A stretch of 64,000 nt of DNA from Prorocentrum cordatum (taxonomy: Eukaryota; Sar; Dinophyceae; Prorocentrales; Prorocentraceae), in assembly GCA_963575745.1 (NCBI GenBank), contig CAUYUJ010018871.1, positions 97,501-161,500 on the forward strand, in the 5' to 3' direction. Made by a program: the position numbers and the translations under genes. Of the stretch, positions 1 to 9,500 are shown piece by piece. The notes under the pieces were generated by a model. The model saw nothing but the letters and a program-made list of their open reading frames with translations. It ran no database searches and had not been told where the DNA came from. Every line of letters starts with the position of its first letter. Positions within the stretch are counted from its first letter, which is position 1.

Positions 1-199
1 CCACGCGCCAACCTGGGCGCGGCGCCAGACCTGCCAGGTGGGGCGCGGAGCTTAAGGTCAAGCACGCGACGCCGAGCAGCTGCGCTGCTGGCGTCCCAGA
101 GCTAGTGCTCAGAATGTCCAAGTGCGTTGACGACCTGAAGATCGCGGGACAAAAAGAGCAGGTCGACCGGCTGAACAGCCGCATCGAGAGCGTCTGCGG

Positions 200-472
200 A
201 TGAAGGGCGACTGCGACGATTTCACCAATTGCAGAGTGCACCAGCGCCGCAGCGCCGACGGCACCGCGACGCTCAACCAGGACGGGTACATCGACGCTCT
301 GATACCGATGAGACGCGTCGGCTTGGTCAAGGCCAACGCTGACGAGCCAGCCGGAGGTCAGTTGCCCGACCGCTTCGCCCCCCTCCCGGGAGCAGCGGCG
401 CGCGCCCTGCCCACCCAGCACCGCGTCGCAGCGTGCGCTGTCGCCCTGCAGAGAGCCAAGAGCCCTTCGTGA
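200..472 (+). pseudogene. Ty1/copia reverse transcriptase fragment, decayed
   Basis: The reading frame contains a stretch of the Ty1/copia RT region as found in dinoflagellate polyproteins: DGTATLNQDGYIDAL (the 'tQ..Yi..i' segment after the RT core), followed by AARALPTQHRVAACAVALQR, which matches the 'lG.l.yl...tRPDia.av..L.r' segment. Between them the alignment breaks, and the frame ends at 472 without integrase, protease or most of RT. It is therefore a fragment of a dead copia element. The same element seems to resume near 800 with its RNase H end. Assignment rests on remembered family motifs, not on a database search. Confidence 0.5.
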
Positions 473-721
473 GGGAAGAAGCGTCAGGACACGGCACGAG
501 AGGAGCCGTGTTCATGCGCCTCGGCAAGCGCCGCCGCGCCGGCAAGCAGGCGCGCAACTTGCAAGGCAAGACGCTGTGAGCCGATCGCACAAGCTCGCGT
601 GCAGATCCTCATTCGGCCATGAGCTGCTCGCAGCGCGCGGCGCGCCAGATGGTCTGCAGGCGCACCCCCTCGCGCCGCGCGAGTAGGTGCACGGCCCGGC
701 CCTTGCCGAGGAAGTCGGGGG

Positions 722-1213
722 TTGAGGGGGGAACGAGGATGCGCGGTCCTCGCAGACCTCGTCACACACGGCGCGTCAGTCGCCAGCCCCCTGCTCACGG
801 GCCCAGTCCAGCCGCCGTCCAAGAGCAGCGCGGTTGGCCACCTGCGGCGGTTAGCCGACCAGCTGCGCACCAAGCAGATCGACGACTTGCACTGGCTCGG
901 CGCTCGGAACACGCGGGCAGACCCCATGGCCAAAGGCAGCATGGGCCGAGAGTATATCCTCAGCGCGATGGACGGCCATATCAGCTACGACCACGCCACG
1001 GTCAAGCACAGCGACGAGAAGTTGAAGAAAGCCGCCCCGGGCTCAAAGCGCAGCCCCCTAGCGCAGAAATCAGGAGATGACTCTCGCGACTGCGTCACGA
1101 GGTCATGCGGAGTCGGCAAGCATAATGATGACATCAGCGGGCGAGATCGACAAGTCGAGCCATCGGGTGGGTGGGCTCGCCAGGACTGCGTCCGGGCAGC
1201 TCGCGGATCTTGA
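722..1213 (+). pseudogene. Ty1/copia RNase H C-terminal fragment
   Basis: About 70 residues encoded at roughly 830-1040 resemble the end of copia RNase H: LRRLADQLRTKQIDDLHWLG, then ARNTRADPMAKGSMGREYIL, then a short tail ending in HATVKH. This corresponds to the family pattern '(l/v)re.....i.l.wv.t.dq.AD.lTKgl.r..l', with the AD and the TK/AK pair present. The residues before and after show no homology I recognise, and the frame lacks the rest of pol. The fragment lies in the same strand and order as the RT fragment at 200-472, so both are probably one decayed element of which 473-800 is no longer recognisable. Confidence 0.55.
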
Positions 1214-1887
1214 GCAGTGCTCCTTAATGGTCTCGTATTGTTTCAGGTGGGGGGATCGATCGGCTTGTTTTGGCTAGTCCCACGGGCCGACGGGCTCTGG
1301 CGGGGGCACTTCCGTTCCTGCCCCCGGCGCCGTAAAGCGTTTTTGCGGTTGGCGCCGTGAGGGGTGAATGTATTCATGGAATGGAGTGAAGCCCGCCAGC
1401 CGAGGGACTTGCCGGATTTTGGTGAACTTATCCCCTCGCGGCCAGGCACCGGTTTGATGAAGGAGCGTTTAGAAGAGCCCTTCTTTGCACTGTCCTACCG
1501 ACTGCACGACGGACGGCTTGAGCACCAGACTCGAACGGTAGTTCACCTGTCCCTTCTCACCTCTGCTTGCTGTAATGGTCTCCCCTTTCCGCCGCCGTTT
1601 GCGCTTTGGGGCCGGGGGGATATCCTCCCACGCCCGCTCTACATTCGCTTCTCGAGCTATATTTCGCTCTACAGTTTCCCTTTCTGGACAACAATCTTTC
1701 ACATCCACATCCTCATTTTTAGTCTGCCCCTCCTCCTCCTGTTTCCCCCGTCCCCCCTTCCTCCTCCTCTTGCCGATCACTCCTCCTTCTCCTTCGTGTT
1801 ATCCCCCTCTTCCTCCTCCTCACCCTCCTCCTCTTCATTCCTCCTCGCCATCGAGCAGGTGGCAGTTGCGCGCCGCACGCTGTCCGC
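1214..1887. other. No gene seen; C/T-rich stretch
   Basis: An open frame runs from 1364 to 1948, but its second half is translated pyrimidine-rich low-complexity DNA (about 1720-1850) and the first half has no motif I recognise. No coding call is made. Confidence 0.3.
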
Positions 1888-2250
1888 GCGAGGAGGAGAA
1901 GGAGGAGGAGGAGGAGGAGAAGGAGGAGGAGGACGAGGAAGAGGATGATGAGGATGAGGAAGAGGAGGCGGAGGAGGATCAGGAGGAGGATGAGGAGGAG
2001 GAAGAGGAGGAAGAGGGGGAGGAATGGGAGAAAAAGGCGGAGGAAGAGGAGGAGCAGGAGGGGGTGAGGAGGAGGAGGAGGAGGAGGAGGAGGAGGAGGA
2101 GGAGGAGGAGGCGGAGGAGGAGGAGGAGGAGGAGGAAGAGGAGAAGGAGGAGGAGGAGAAGGAGGAGGAGGAGGAGGAGGAAGTGGGGAAGCAGGAGGAG
2201 GAAGAGGAGCAGGAGGAGGAGGAACAGGAGGAGGAGGAGAAAGTGGAGTA
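1888..2250 (+). repeat. (GGA)n-rich purine tract
   Basis: About 360 nt of almost pure A/G with GGA/GAG periodicity, interrupted by GAT and GCA triplets. Every reading frame stays open (poly-Glu, poly-Arg or poly-Gly), so ORFs here are artefacts. It lies upstream of the PP2C exon and is complementary to the (TCC)n tract at 2437-2832. Confidence 0.95.
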
Positions 2251-2286
2251 GGACGGGCCCGCTCTCACCCCCGCTCCCGCCTCCAG

Positions 2287-2415
2287 ATCCAGGACCACCG
2301 CCCGGACGACCCCTCCGAGGCGGCACGCATCGAGGCCGACGGCGGCAGGGTGCACAACCGGCGCGTCTCGGGGAAGCTCGGCGTCGCGCGCTCCTTGGGG
2401 GACCACCACCCAAAG
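2287..2415 (+). CDS. PP2C-type Ser/Thr phosphatase, internal exon
   Basis: The frame starting at 2287 reads IQDHRPDDPSEAARIEADGG, then RVHNRRVSGKLGVARSLGDH, then HPK. This is the conserved PP2C segment 'DHkP....E..RI...GG.v....v.G.LavsRalGD', including the metal-site Asp of the LGD motif. It is preceded by a long pyrimidine tract ending in CAG (2285-2286), a textbook 3' splice site. In frame a TGA follows at 2419, so the exon must end near 2415; the donor is not a plain GT and may be one of the GC/GA donors known in dinoflagellates. The preceding and following parts of the domain are not adjacent. The later PP2C motif occurs only at 62710. Confidence 0.8.
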
Positions 2416-2436
2416 CCATGAGTCCAAGGCCATGGG

Positions 2437-2832
2437 TCCTTGTTCATCCTCCTCCTCCTCATCCTGCTTCTCGCTTCTCCTCCTCCTCCTCCTCCTTCTC
2501 TTCCTCCTCCTCCTCCCTCCTCCTCTCTCCTCCTCCTCCTCCTCCTCCTCTTTCTCCTCCTCCTCTCCTCCTCCTCCTCCTCTCCTCCTCCTCCTCGTCC
2601 TCCTCCTCTTCCTCCTCCTCCTTCCTTCTCCTCCTCCTTCCCTCCTCCTCCTCCTCCTCCCTCCCTCCTCCTCCTCCTCCTCCTCCTCCTCCTCCTCCTC
2701 CTCCTCCTCCTCCTCCTCCTCTCCCTCATTCTCCTCTTCCTCCTCCTCCTCCTCCTCCTCTTTATCCTCCTCCTCCTCCTCCTCGTCCTGCTCCTGCTCC
2801 TCCTCCTGCTCCTGCTCCTCCTCCCCCTCTAT
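2437..2832 (+). repeat. (TCC)n microsatellite tract
   Basis: Nearly 400 nt of TCC/CTC repeats with occasional TCT, GTC and CTG variants. It begins about 20 nt after the PP2C exon. Open frames across it encode poly-Ser, poly-Leu or poly-Pro and are not genes. TCC tracts are also the borders of LINE elements 1-3 elsewhere in the window. Confidence 0.95.
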
Positions 2833-2949
2833 TTGTTCCTTATGCTTTTTTGTTTCCCTGTCGCACCCCGAGGTTGGTTTTTATGGCGGGCCGGGCGTTT
2901 CGCCAAAGATTTCCTTACCACTTATGACCGTGAAGTTAAAAAGTGGCAG

Positions 2950-3295
2950 CAGCTTCACAGATTGAGGGCGGTTGTTTCCAGAATGCGGCTCTCAACTCAG
3001 CGCCGCGCACATTCGCTTCGCAAATTTGCAAGAGTTTCGCGGATTGAAGGCGGGTGGTTTTCAAAATGTGGCTCTCGCATTAGCGCCGCGTGCATTCGAT
3101 GACAAAAATGCAAGATTTTCACGGATTGAGGGCGGTTCCTTTTCAAAATGTGTTTCTCGCCTTGGCGCCGCGTACATTCGCTTCAACAAATTGCAGGTTG
3201 TTCACGGATTGAGGGCGGTTCCTTTTCAAAATGTGGCTCTCGCTTTAGCGCCGCGCACATTCGTTTTAAACATTTGCCAGAGTTTCACGTATTCC
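2950..3295 (+). repeat. Four tandem copies of a ~83-bp repeat
   Basis: The word GATTGAGGGCGGTT or a close variant starts copies at about 2958, 3044, 3123 and 3208 (spacing 86, 79, 85). Each copy continues through TTTCAAAATGTGGCTCTCGC, a GCGCCGCGCACATTCG block and a TTGCAAGAGTTTCACG end. Copies differ by point changes and small indels. The frames through it are open but have no motif. No function is assigned. Confidence 0.85.
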
Positions 3296-3616
3296 CATGA
3301 TCAGCGTACCAGAGATGGAGTTGTGGAAGGATTCTGGGTTATGCTGGCACAACAATTATGTTGATTCGCGGTGTTGACGTCCCAAAAATGACGCTCTGTC
3401 ACGGTTCCGGATCGTCAAGACGCAGCAGTCAGGTTGATCCGTGGCGTTGAAATCCCGATAACAATGTTTCGGCATGCTTCAGGGTGTTCAAACCGTTGAC
3501 TTCCAACGAGGTAATTAGTTCCCTCAATGGCAATGAGCCGTTGGAAGGGCCTGTGAAGAGGGAGCTTGGAGAGAGGGTGAATTCCAACAGCATTGATGTT
3601 TCTTGGGTTTACACTG
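3296..3616. other. No gene seen
   Basis: Unique-looking sequence of moderate GC between the 83-bp repeats and the (TCC)n that precedes LINE element 1. No motif, RNA gene or repeat was recognised. Confidence 0.4.
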
Positions 3617-3641
3617 GTCCTCCTCCTCCTCCTCCTCCTCC
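3617..3641 (+). repeat. (TCC)n bordering the 5' end of LINE element 1
   Basis: Eight uninterrupted TCC/CTC triplets lead directly into the spliced-leader copy at 3642. The same arrangement is found at 10279-10294. Confidence 0.9.
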
Positions 3642-3663
3642 TCCGTAGCCATTTTGGCTCAAG
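3642..3663 (+). other. Dinoflagellate spliced leader (exact genomic copy)
   Basis: The 22 nt match the dinoflagellate trans-spliced leader exactly (D = T at the first base, then CCGTAGCCATTTTGGCTCAA, then G). In dinoflagellates this sequence is added to mRNA 5' ends by trans-splicing. A genomic copy upstream of an ORF therefore marks reverse-transcribed mRNA. Here it is the 5' terminus of LINE element 1. Confidence 0.97.
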
Positions 3664-3850
3664 TAAAACATCTCCCGAGGCAGCTGGCCAGGTCAGCCCT
3701 GCTCCTCACCACAGGTGGTCGCCCGACCAGGTGGGGCAGCCTTTCTCTTTCTGCACTTACTGCCACACACTCCGCATACTGTGGGACGCCCACGTTGTGC
3801 GCCTGGAGTGCGCGACATTCGACGACTTCGCTCCGCGCGGAGCCGCTCCG

Positions 3851-5131
3851 ATGGGCTTACCAAATGATGATGTTAAGTCTCGCATCGCTGCCGAGCTCGA
3901 CGACATGCCCACCTTCCCTGATGATGAGAGTGACCCGCCTGCTGTGGGTGCACAGCCTGGTCAGCATCATCGCGGACCTGGCTTCCCTGAAGCGAAGTGG
4001 TCGAAGACTAGGGCCGATGGCAAAGGTGGCAACGCCAGCGGCAAGGGTATCGTTGGCATGGCTGCCTGTGCAGCTGGTGCTGGTTCTCTTCCTGCTGGTT
4101 GCTCTGGTGGCCCTGCCCTGCCTCCGCCCCAGCAGCCACAGTACGATGACGACTACATCAGGCACGTCGCAGCCAACGCAGTCGCTGAACAGTTCGGCGA
4201 GCTACGGTCTGAGTTGGAATCTCTCGTGGGATCTACCGTCGGCGCCACGGTGGAGTCTTCCAACAAATCTATTCTCGACACCTTGGAGTCCTTGCGCATC
4301 CAGATTACGGCCCAACCGAAGGAGGTTGACCAGCAGATCACGGCCACCGTCCGCCCCCACATTGACTCTCTGCACCGCGGCTTGCAGTCCAAGATTGACT
4401 CCTTGGGGTCCCATGTCAACACGCTCTCGATCGACGTTGAGCGCCACACCTCGGACATTGCCAGCTTACGTAAACAGATGGAGGAGCTCCGCAGCGAGCT
4501 CATGGTGGCTAAGCGCACGGAGAAAGCTCCGACCCCGCCGCCCTCTTTTGATCGTGTGGAAGACCCGTCTGTTGTCGTCGCCATGGCCACGAAAATGGTC
4601 GGGATCGAGTCCGTGCGTGCTACACTTACCCCTTTCTTGTCCGAGCTGGGCTTGGACGCCTCGTCTTACGTCATCAAAGCTACTGGACCGACACCGAGCA
4701 GAAGATATCTTATCTCATTCAACGGCAGTGTTGGGCTGGCGTCTAAATGTGTCAACAAGGTCTTGGCCAATCTCAGGCAGAACGATGAGTGGCGAATCTT
4801 GGAGGCCAACGTCACAGGCTCTTCCCCCGCTCGCCTTCACCTTGGACCAGATAAACACCCCAAGCAAATCAAAACGGAAATGGCGCTAAGGAAGCTGCGT
4901 ACGGCACTGGCTGGCAAATATGATGGACGCTGGGCAGTGGACAGGGAGCGCGGGATCCCCAGATGCGGGTGGACGCACATCCTCAAGCTCTCGGCCCAGC
5001 CCGACGACCAGCCCTTCGACATCCGCTACAACGATGAGGGCCTTCGCGAGGTCGGCATCGCCAAGCACGAGGTACGCGAGCTCATCCAGTCCACCATCGC
5101 GCCGCCACCCCCTCCGCAGTGGTGCCTTTGA
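3851..5131 (+). CDS. LINE element 1 ORF1 protein (coiled-coil, nucleic-acid-binding type)
   Basis: The start chosen is the first in-frame ATG after the spliced leader (3851; MGLPNDDVKSRIAAELDDMP), giving 426 aa; the open frame extends upstream through the leader and the TCC tract to 3593, which would encode only poly-Leu. Gly/Pro-rich residues 50-95 are followed by a long predicted coiled coil (about residues 110-225, with VDVERHTSDIASLRKQMEEL-like heptads). A folded C-terminal part (about 235-410) then contains YLISFNGSVGLASKCVNKVL and a basic helix. The order coiled coil, then RRM-like fold, then C-terminal domain recalls L1 ORF1p, but this is inference from layout. Its second half is clearly related to ORF1 of element 2. 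The stop TGA (5129-5131) lies 4 nt before the ORF2 ATG. Confidence 0.75.
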   Translation: MGLPNDDVKSRIAAELDDMPTFPDDESDPPAVGAQPGQHHRGPGFPEAKWSKTRADGKGGNASGKGIVGMAACAAGAGSLPAGCSGGPALPPPQQPQYDDDYIRHVAANAVAEQFGELRSELESLVGSTVGATVESSNKSILDTLESLRIQITAQPKEVDQQITATVRPHIDSLHRGLQSKIDSLGSHVNTLSIDVERHTSDIASLRKQMEELRSELMVAKRTEKAPTPPPSFDRVEDPSVVVAMATKMVGIESVRATLTPFLSELGLDASSYVIKATGPTPSRRYLISFNGSVGLASKCVNKVLANLRQNDEWRILEANVTGSSPARLHLGPDKHPKQIKTEMALRKLRTALAGKYDGRWAVDRERGIPRCGWTHILKLSAQPDDQPFDIRYNDEGLREVGIAKHEVRELIQSTIAPPPPPQWCL

Positions 5132-5135
5132 CGAT

Positions 5136-6572
5136 ATGTTGCAGTTGTTCGCTCTTCCTCAGTCCCGTGGTGGAGGCATTGCTCTGAGATGTGCTACCTG
5201 GAACGCTAGGGCGCTCCTGCAGTACAAAGGGGCGAAGGCGCTTCCCAAGCTTCGTTACCTTCAGCAAATCCACTTGCCGTCCACGTTGTTGGCGATGCAG
5301 GAGGTTCATGCTGATCGAGTCCAGCTTGAGCAGTTCGTGCTCCAAGCTCATGCCCATGCAGTGGTTCACGCCTCATTTTGCGCAGTCGATCACGGGGGAA
5401 CGGGCGCGGGAGGTGTCGCTACTATTCTTCCTCGATTGGCTCTTGACGGAGCCTCGTCTAGCTGTGCCACGCCGATCATTCCAGGACGGGTCCTGCAAGT
5501 TGACGTGCATAGACGTGGATTTCAGTTGACGCATTTCAATATCCATAACCACGGCCTCACAAGCGCTCAGGTGGACATGGTCTGTGAGCAGATCGATCGG
5601 TATCGGGTCTTGGCAGCGTCTGACCCTACCCACCACCTGGCCATCGTGCAAGGCGACCTCAATTTCGGCCCCGACGAAGCTCTCGTGCTTCATCGCCCTC
5701 AACCTGCGCGTGTATCTGATCCTCGGAATCATCGTGCTCAGGCTGCTCGCTGGCTTCGCTCTCTTGGGGCACTCCTGGAGATCTCGTCGTCGGCGGCTAC
5801 TCACTACACGAAGCACACCAACTCGGTCAGTTGCCTGGACAGGTTCTTTTGTTCGCTGCCAGGATGGATGCTGTGTCAGGCACATGCTGAATCTACCACG
5901 GTCGGTGAGCCAGAGGCGTTGTCCCGTGCTCAAGTATCTGATCACGCCGCGTTGGCGACTACATTACGCCAGCGCCATCAAAAGCCTCGCGGAGAACAAG
6001 CTAGTCCGCGGCACATCTTCTTAGACCCGCTCTTCAAGAAGCGCATCGAAGGAATGGTAGCTGACGGCCAGAACGCGATTGCCGCGTACGCTGGCTCTGT
6101 TTATCAGGAGCATTTCAAGGAAATGCTCAAGGAGGCGGCGAGGGAGGTGCGCGACATGCTCTTCACGCTGAAGGCGGAGAGCGACGAGGCGGCGCTCCTC
6201 GTGGCCCGCAGCTGCGCCAGAGCCGTCTGGCGTCAGGACGTGCCGCTGGCTCGGCGGCTTATTTCGACATCGCAGTGGGCATCGGACTTGCTGCAAATTG
6301 AAGGCGCACAAGTTAGTCTTCGGCATGCTGAATCCTTTCATTCTTGGTCGGATGGAGTCCACATGCGGCTTCTGGAAAAAGAACTGCAAGCTAAGGCTGA
6401 TCATGCTGCTGGTCTCTCTGCTTCACATCGTCCTCCCTCTGCCTGCCGTCGTCAGCATCTGCTGGAGAGGAAGGCGGCCATCTGGGCCCCATTTCTCGCA
6501 GGCTTATCTTGCAGGCTGTTCGGTCCGGGTCCGATTTGTCTCACACGCCTGAAGATCGGTTTCAAGCTTTGA
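5136..6572 (+). CDS. LINE element 1 ORF2, N-terminal part: APE-type endonuclease
   Basis: Starting at the ATG at 5136 (MLQLFALPQSRGGGIALRCA), the frame encodes an exonuclease-endonuclease-phosphatase fold of about 280 residues. All expected active-site motifs are present: TWNAR near 5197, MQEVHAD near 5296, the FNIHNHG loop, QGDLNF near 5650, LDRFF, and VSDHAAL with the Asp-His pair at 5940-5945. Such enzymes nick the target DNA to prime reverse transcription. A linker follows (TLKAESDEAALLVARSCARA) up to a stop at 6572. The RT continues in another frame from about 6510, so a 1-nt indel, or less likely a programmed shift, lies between 6509 and 6572. Confidence 0.85.
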   Translation: MLQLFALPQSRGGGIALRCATWNARALLQYKGAKALPKLRYLQQIHLPSTLLAMQEVHADRVQLEQFVLQAHAHAVVHASFCAVDHGGTGAGGVATILPRLALDGASSSCATPIIPGRVLQVDVHRRGFQLTHFNIHNHGLTSAQVDMVCEQIDRYRVLAASDPTHHLAIVQGDLNFGPDEALVLHRPQPARVSDPRNHRAQAARWLRSLGALLEISSSAATHYTKHTNSVSCLDRFFCSLPGWMLCQAHAESTTVGEPEALSRAQVSDHAALATTLRQRHQKPRGEQASPRHIFLDPLFKKRIEGMVADGQNAIAAYAGSVYQEHFKEMLKEAAREVRDMLFTLKAESDEAALLVARSCARAVWRQDVPLARRLISTSQWASDLLQIEGAQVSLRHAESFHSWSDGVHMRLLEKELQAKADHAAGLSASHRPPSACRRQHLLERKAAIWAPFLAGLSCRLFGPGPICLTRLKIGFKL

Positions 6573-9500
6573 GCACCTACTGGCGCCCTGTATTCTCCCG
6601 AGGCTCTGTCCCAGGTCCCTGCATTGAGGCCTACCTCCAGGACCACCTGAAGGCCCCCGTCCAGTGTGAGGTCCCGCCACCAACTAAAGCTGCCGTCCGT
6701 CGCGCTGTGCGTGGTGCACGGCACTCTGCCCCAGGTGTGGACGGCATCCCCTATGCCGCCTGGAATGCTTCTGAATGCTGCGTCAACGTCCTGTGCAACA
6801 CCCTCGACTGGGTGCTCGGCGGGGGGACCCTCTTTGATGCCGCGAGTGTCACGTTGCAGGCCTTCTTGCCCAAGGGTTCCGAGGAGGAGGACGAGGCCTC
6901 TGGAGGCTGCACACGATCGGCAGACAAGATTCGCGTACTCGGTCTGCGAAATACCGACCTTAAAATCACGACGACCGTCGTCAACCGCTCGCTCCGTAAG
7001 GTGGTGGAGGAGGTGGCGCCCAGCTCGCAGAGGGGGTTCGTGGTCGGCCGAAACTTCGGATATAACGTGATCGAACTCGACGGCATAGGAAGGCTTGCAG
7101 CTGCTCACCCCCGCTCGGACCTGTGCGACCCCCTCTTGATCTCGTTCGATTACGGGCAGGCGTTCCCTAGTCTATCTCAAGAGTATGTGTTGATGTTGAT
7201 GAATAAGCTCGGGCTCCCTGGGCCCCTCATGTGGTTCCTTTCGTGGCTGTACTTAGCGATGCAAGGTGTGGTGGCCCATATCCCGATATACTGGTTGCGG
7301 TCTGGGATTATCCAAGGTTGCGGGCTCTCAGGGAGCCTCTACGCCCTCGGCGCGGCCCCCTTCCTCTGCGCGCTGGAGGATACCCTGGAGACTCCTGGTT
7401 ATGGGATCGCTCGTGCATGTGCTGATGACATCGTCGCGGTACTGTATGAAGCGAAGCACCTCACTGTGTTGTACGATGTGATGTTGGTCACGGAGCGTCT
7501 CACAGGACTGAGACCTAAGCCCCCGAAGTGCAAAATCGTCCCGCCCAAGGGTGTGTTCACCGAGTCCCCCCAGCTACACACGATGTCCCTCGTGGCGCAC
7601 CTCGTCCCTGCCTGGCAGGCCTTTGAAGTGGCCTCCTACGTCCTCTACCTTGGCCTCCTGCTGGGCCCAACCGTCACTGTGGACATGCAGTGGTACGCCC
7701 CGCTGCAGAAGCTCAAACTACGAGCCCGACTTCTTGGGTCGGGCGCTGCCCCCGCCAGTATCAACGGTGTTCTGTACTCGTCTAGGGTCTTCTCAGTGGT
7801 CTCCTATGTGGCCCAATTTGCCCCACTTCCACCACGACACGCTGCCCTGGAACTGGGGATCCTCGCGCAGGTCTTCAGAGCCCCTCTTGGTATGCTCACT
7901 GCGGCAGGCTGGGCCCAACTCGGCGCCTGGGGTGGTCCCCGTATCCCCCTGCTGCTCCACTCGTGTGCTGCCGCCTATGCTCGAGCCGCTTTAGTCACGT
8001 TCTCTAACCACACTACCATCCTTGATCGCTGTCGACTACTTGAATCTGAATGGAAGTTATCACTGATGGAGGGCCGTTATGATGATGCATCCTTAGCGGC
8101 GACTCGATCACGCGAAGATGCCCTGGACCATGTTGGAACGCACTGGCAGTCCCCGTCTTTCCTGCTGGGCTACGCCTCGGTACACCAGCCGTGCAGGGAA
8201 ATGGCGTACTCTGTTGAGGTCACGGACAGGTGCGTACAGGCCATCACCCAGGAGCTCCAGGTCACCGACAGGAAGCCCAAGCCCCAACGCGCAGCCACTC
8301 ACGCTCTGCGGGAAATGCTGGTGACGCCCTTCCCGCTGGCTACATTGGTGCAGCAACGCCTTCAGAGATATGTTTGTGAATGGGAGCCGTTTCTTGATCG
8401 TGTGGCTTGGACGGAAATTGGTGGACTTCTCTCGCTGGTCCCCATGAGCTGGGCCATGCCTGTCATCAAAACTGATTGCTCTGGTTGGCTCACTTCTTCG
8501 CGCATACAGTACGTTGGAGGTCCCCGCTCGTGTATCTTTGGCTGCCGTTCGTACGCCGATAGACAGTGCCACTACATGCGATGCCGCCCGTTGTGGACTG
8601 CAGTGTACCAAGCACTGGGGTATGAGATGCTTCCGCTCCTTCCTGATCGCTTGGGGCTGCGGCTTCCTGGTCTCATGCATGTGGAAACCTTGGCGGTGGC
8701 TTTCAACATTTACCATAATATGCGTTTTCGCCCATACGCTTCTTCTACTGACCTACGCTCAAGTGCACGCGCTGCAGTTAGAAACCTTCGATTGGCCAAG
8801 CCCGACGCTCAACTGGAAAAGAAGTGGCAACCCCCTGCTGCGCTGATCCTTCACCGCCTGCCGCAACCCACTACTACCCCCTCGTCCTCGTCCAGCGATG
8901 ATGAAGTTGATGGACTGCATCCCGACCAGCCTGGAGATCCCGATGATGGCCCTGGCGAGGCTGGACATCGCATGGGCATGGAAATTGGTCCATCACCTTG
9001 TCTTACCCCTCGGCTCGTCCCCACGGTACATAGTGATGACGGCAGTGTCGCTCCTCCCTCCCTGCCTGGAACCCCAACGACACTGATAGCGACTCCATCC
9101 AGAGTTGGACACATTGACGACATCGATGGCTTCGAAGGAGTGGCCCTCTCTGACAATGATGGCGCACCCCCACACGTCCAGCGACATTCGTCTCCACCTG
9201 ACTCGTGTGGCTCTTCGGCAGATGATGTCAGAACGCTAAGTCCTGGCAGTGGGTGCTCCTCGAGCCCACCTGTCCAGGCATCTAGAGTAAATTGCGAGGA
9301 TCCGCTGCAGACGTCTCTTGGTGCCTCGACGCGGGAGGTCAGAACGCTAAGTCCTGACGGCGGGTGCTCCTCGAGCCCGTCGTTTCAGGCATCTAGAGCG
9401 AATTGCGAGGAGCGGTCTCACATGGCGTGCTGCGCTCCCCACCCTGCACACCCTGGGCGGACGGCCGTTAGAACGCAAAGTCCTGGGCATGGGTGCTCCT

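Noticed and set aside
1575-3102. Long Glu-, Arg-, Ser- and Leu-rich ORFs over GGA and TCC tracts
   Set aside because: Low-complexity translation of microsatellites; only the 129-nt PP2C segment inside shows real protein homology.
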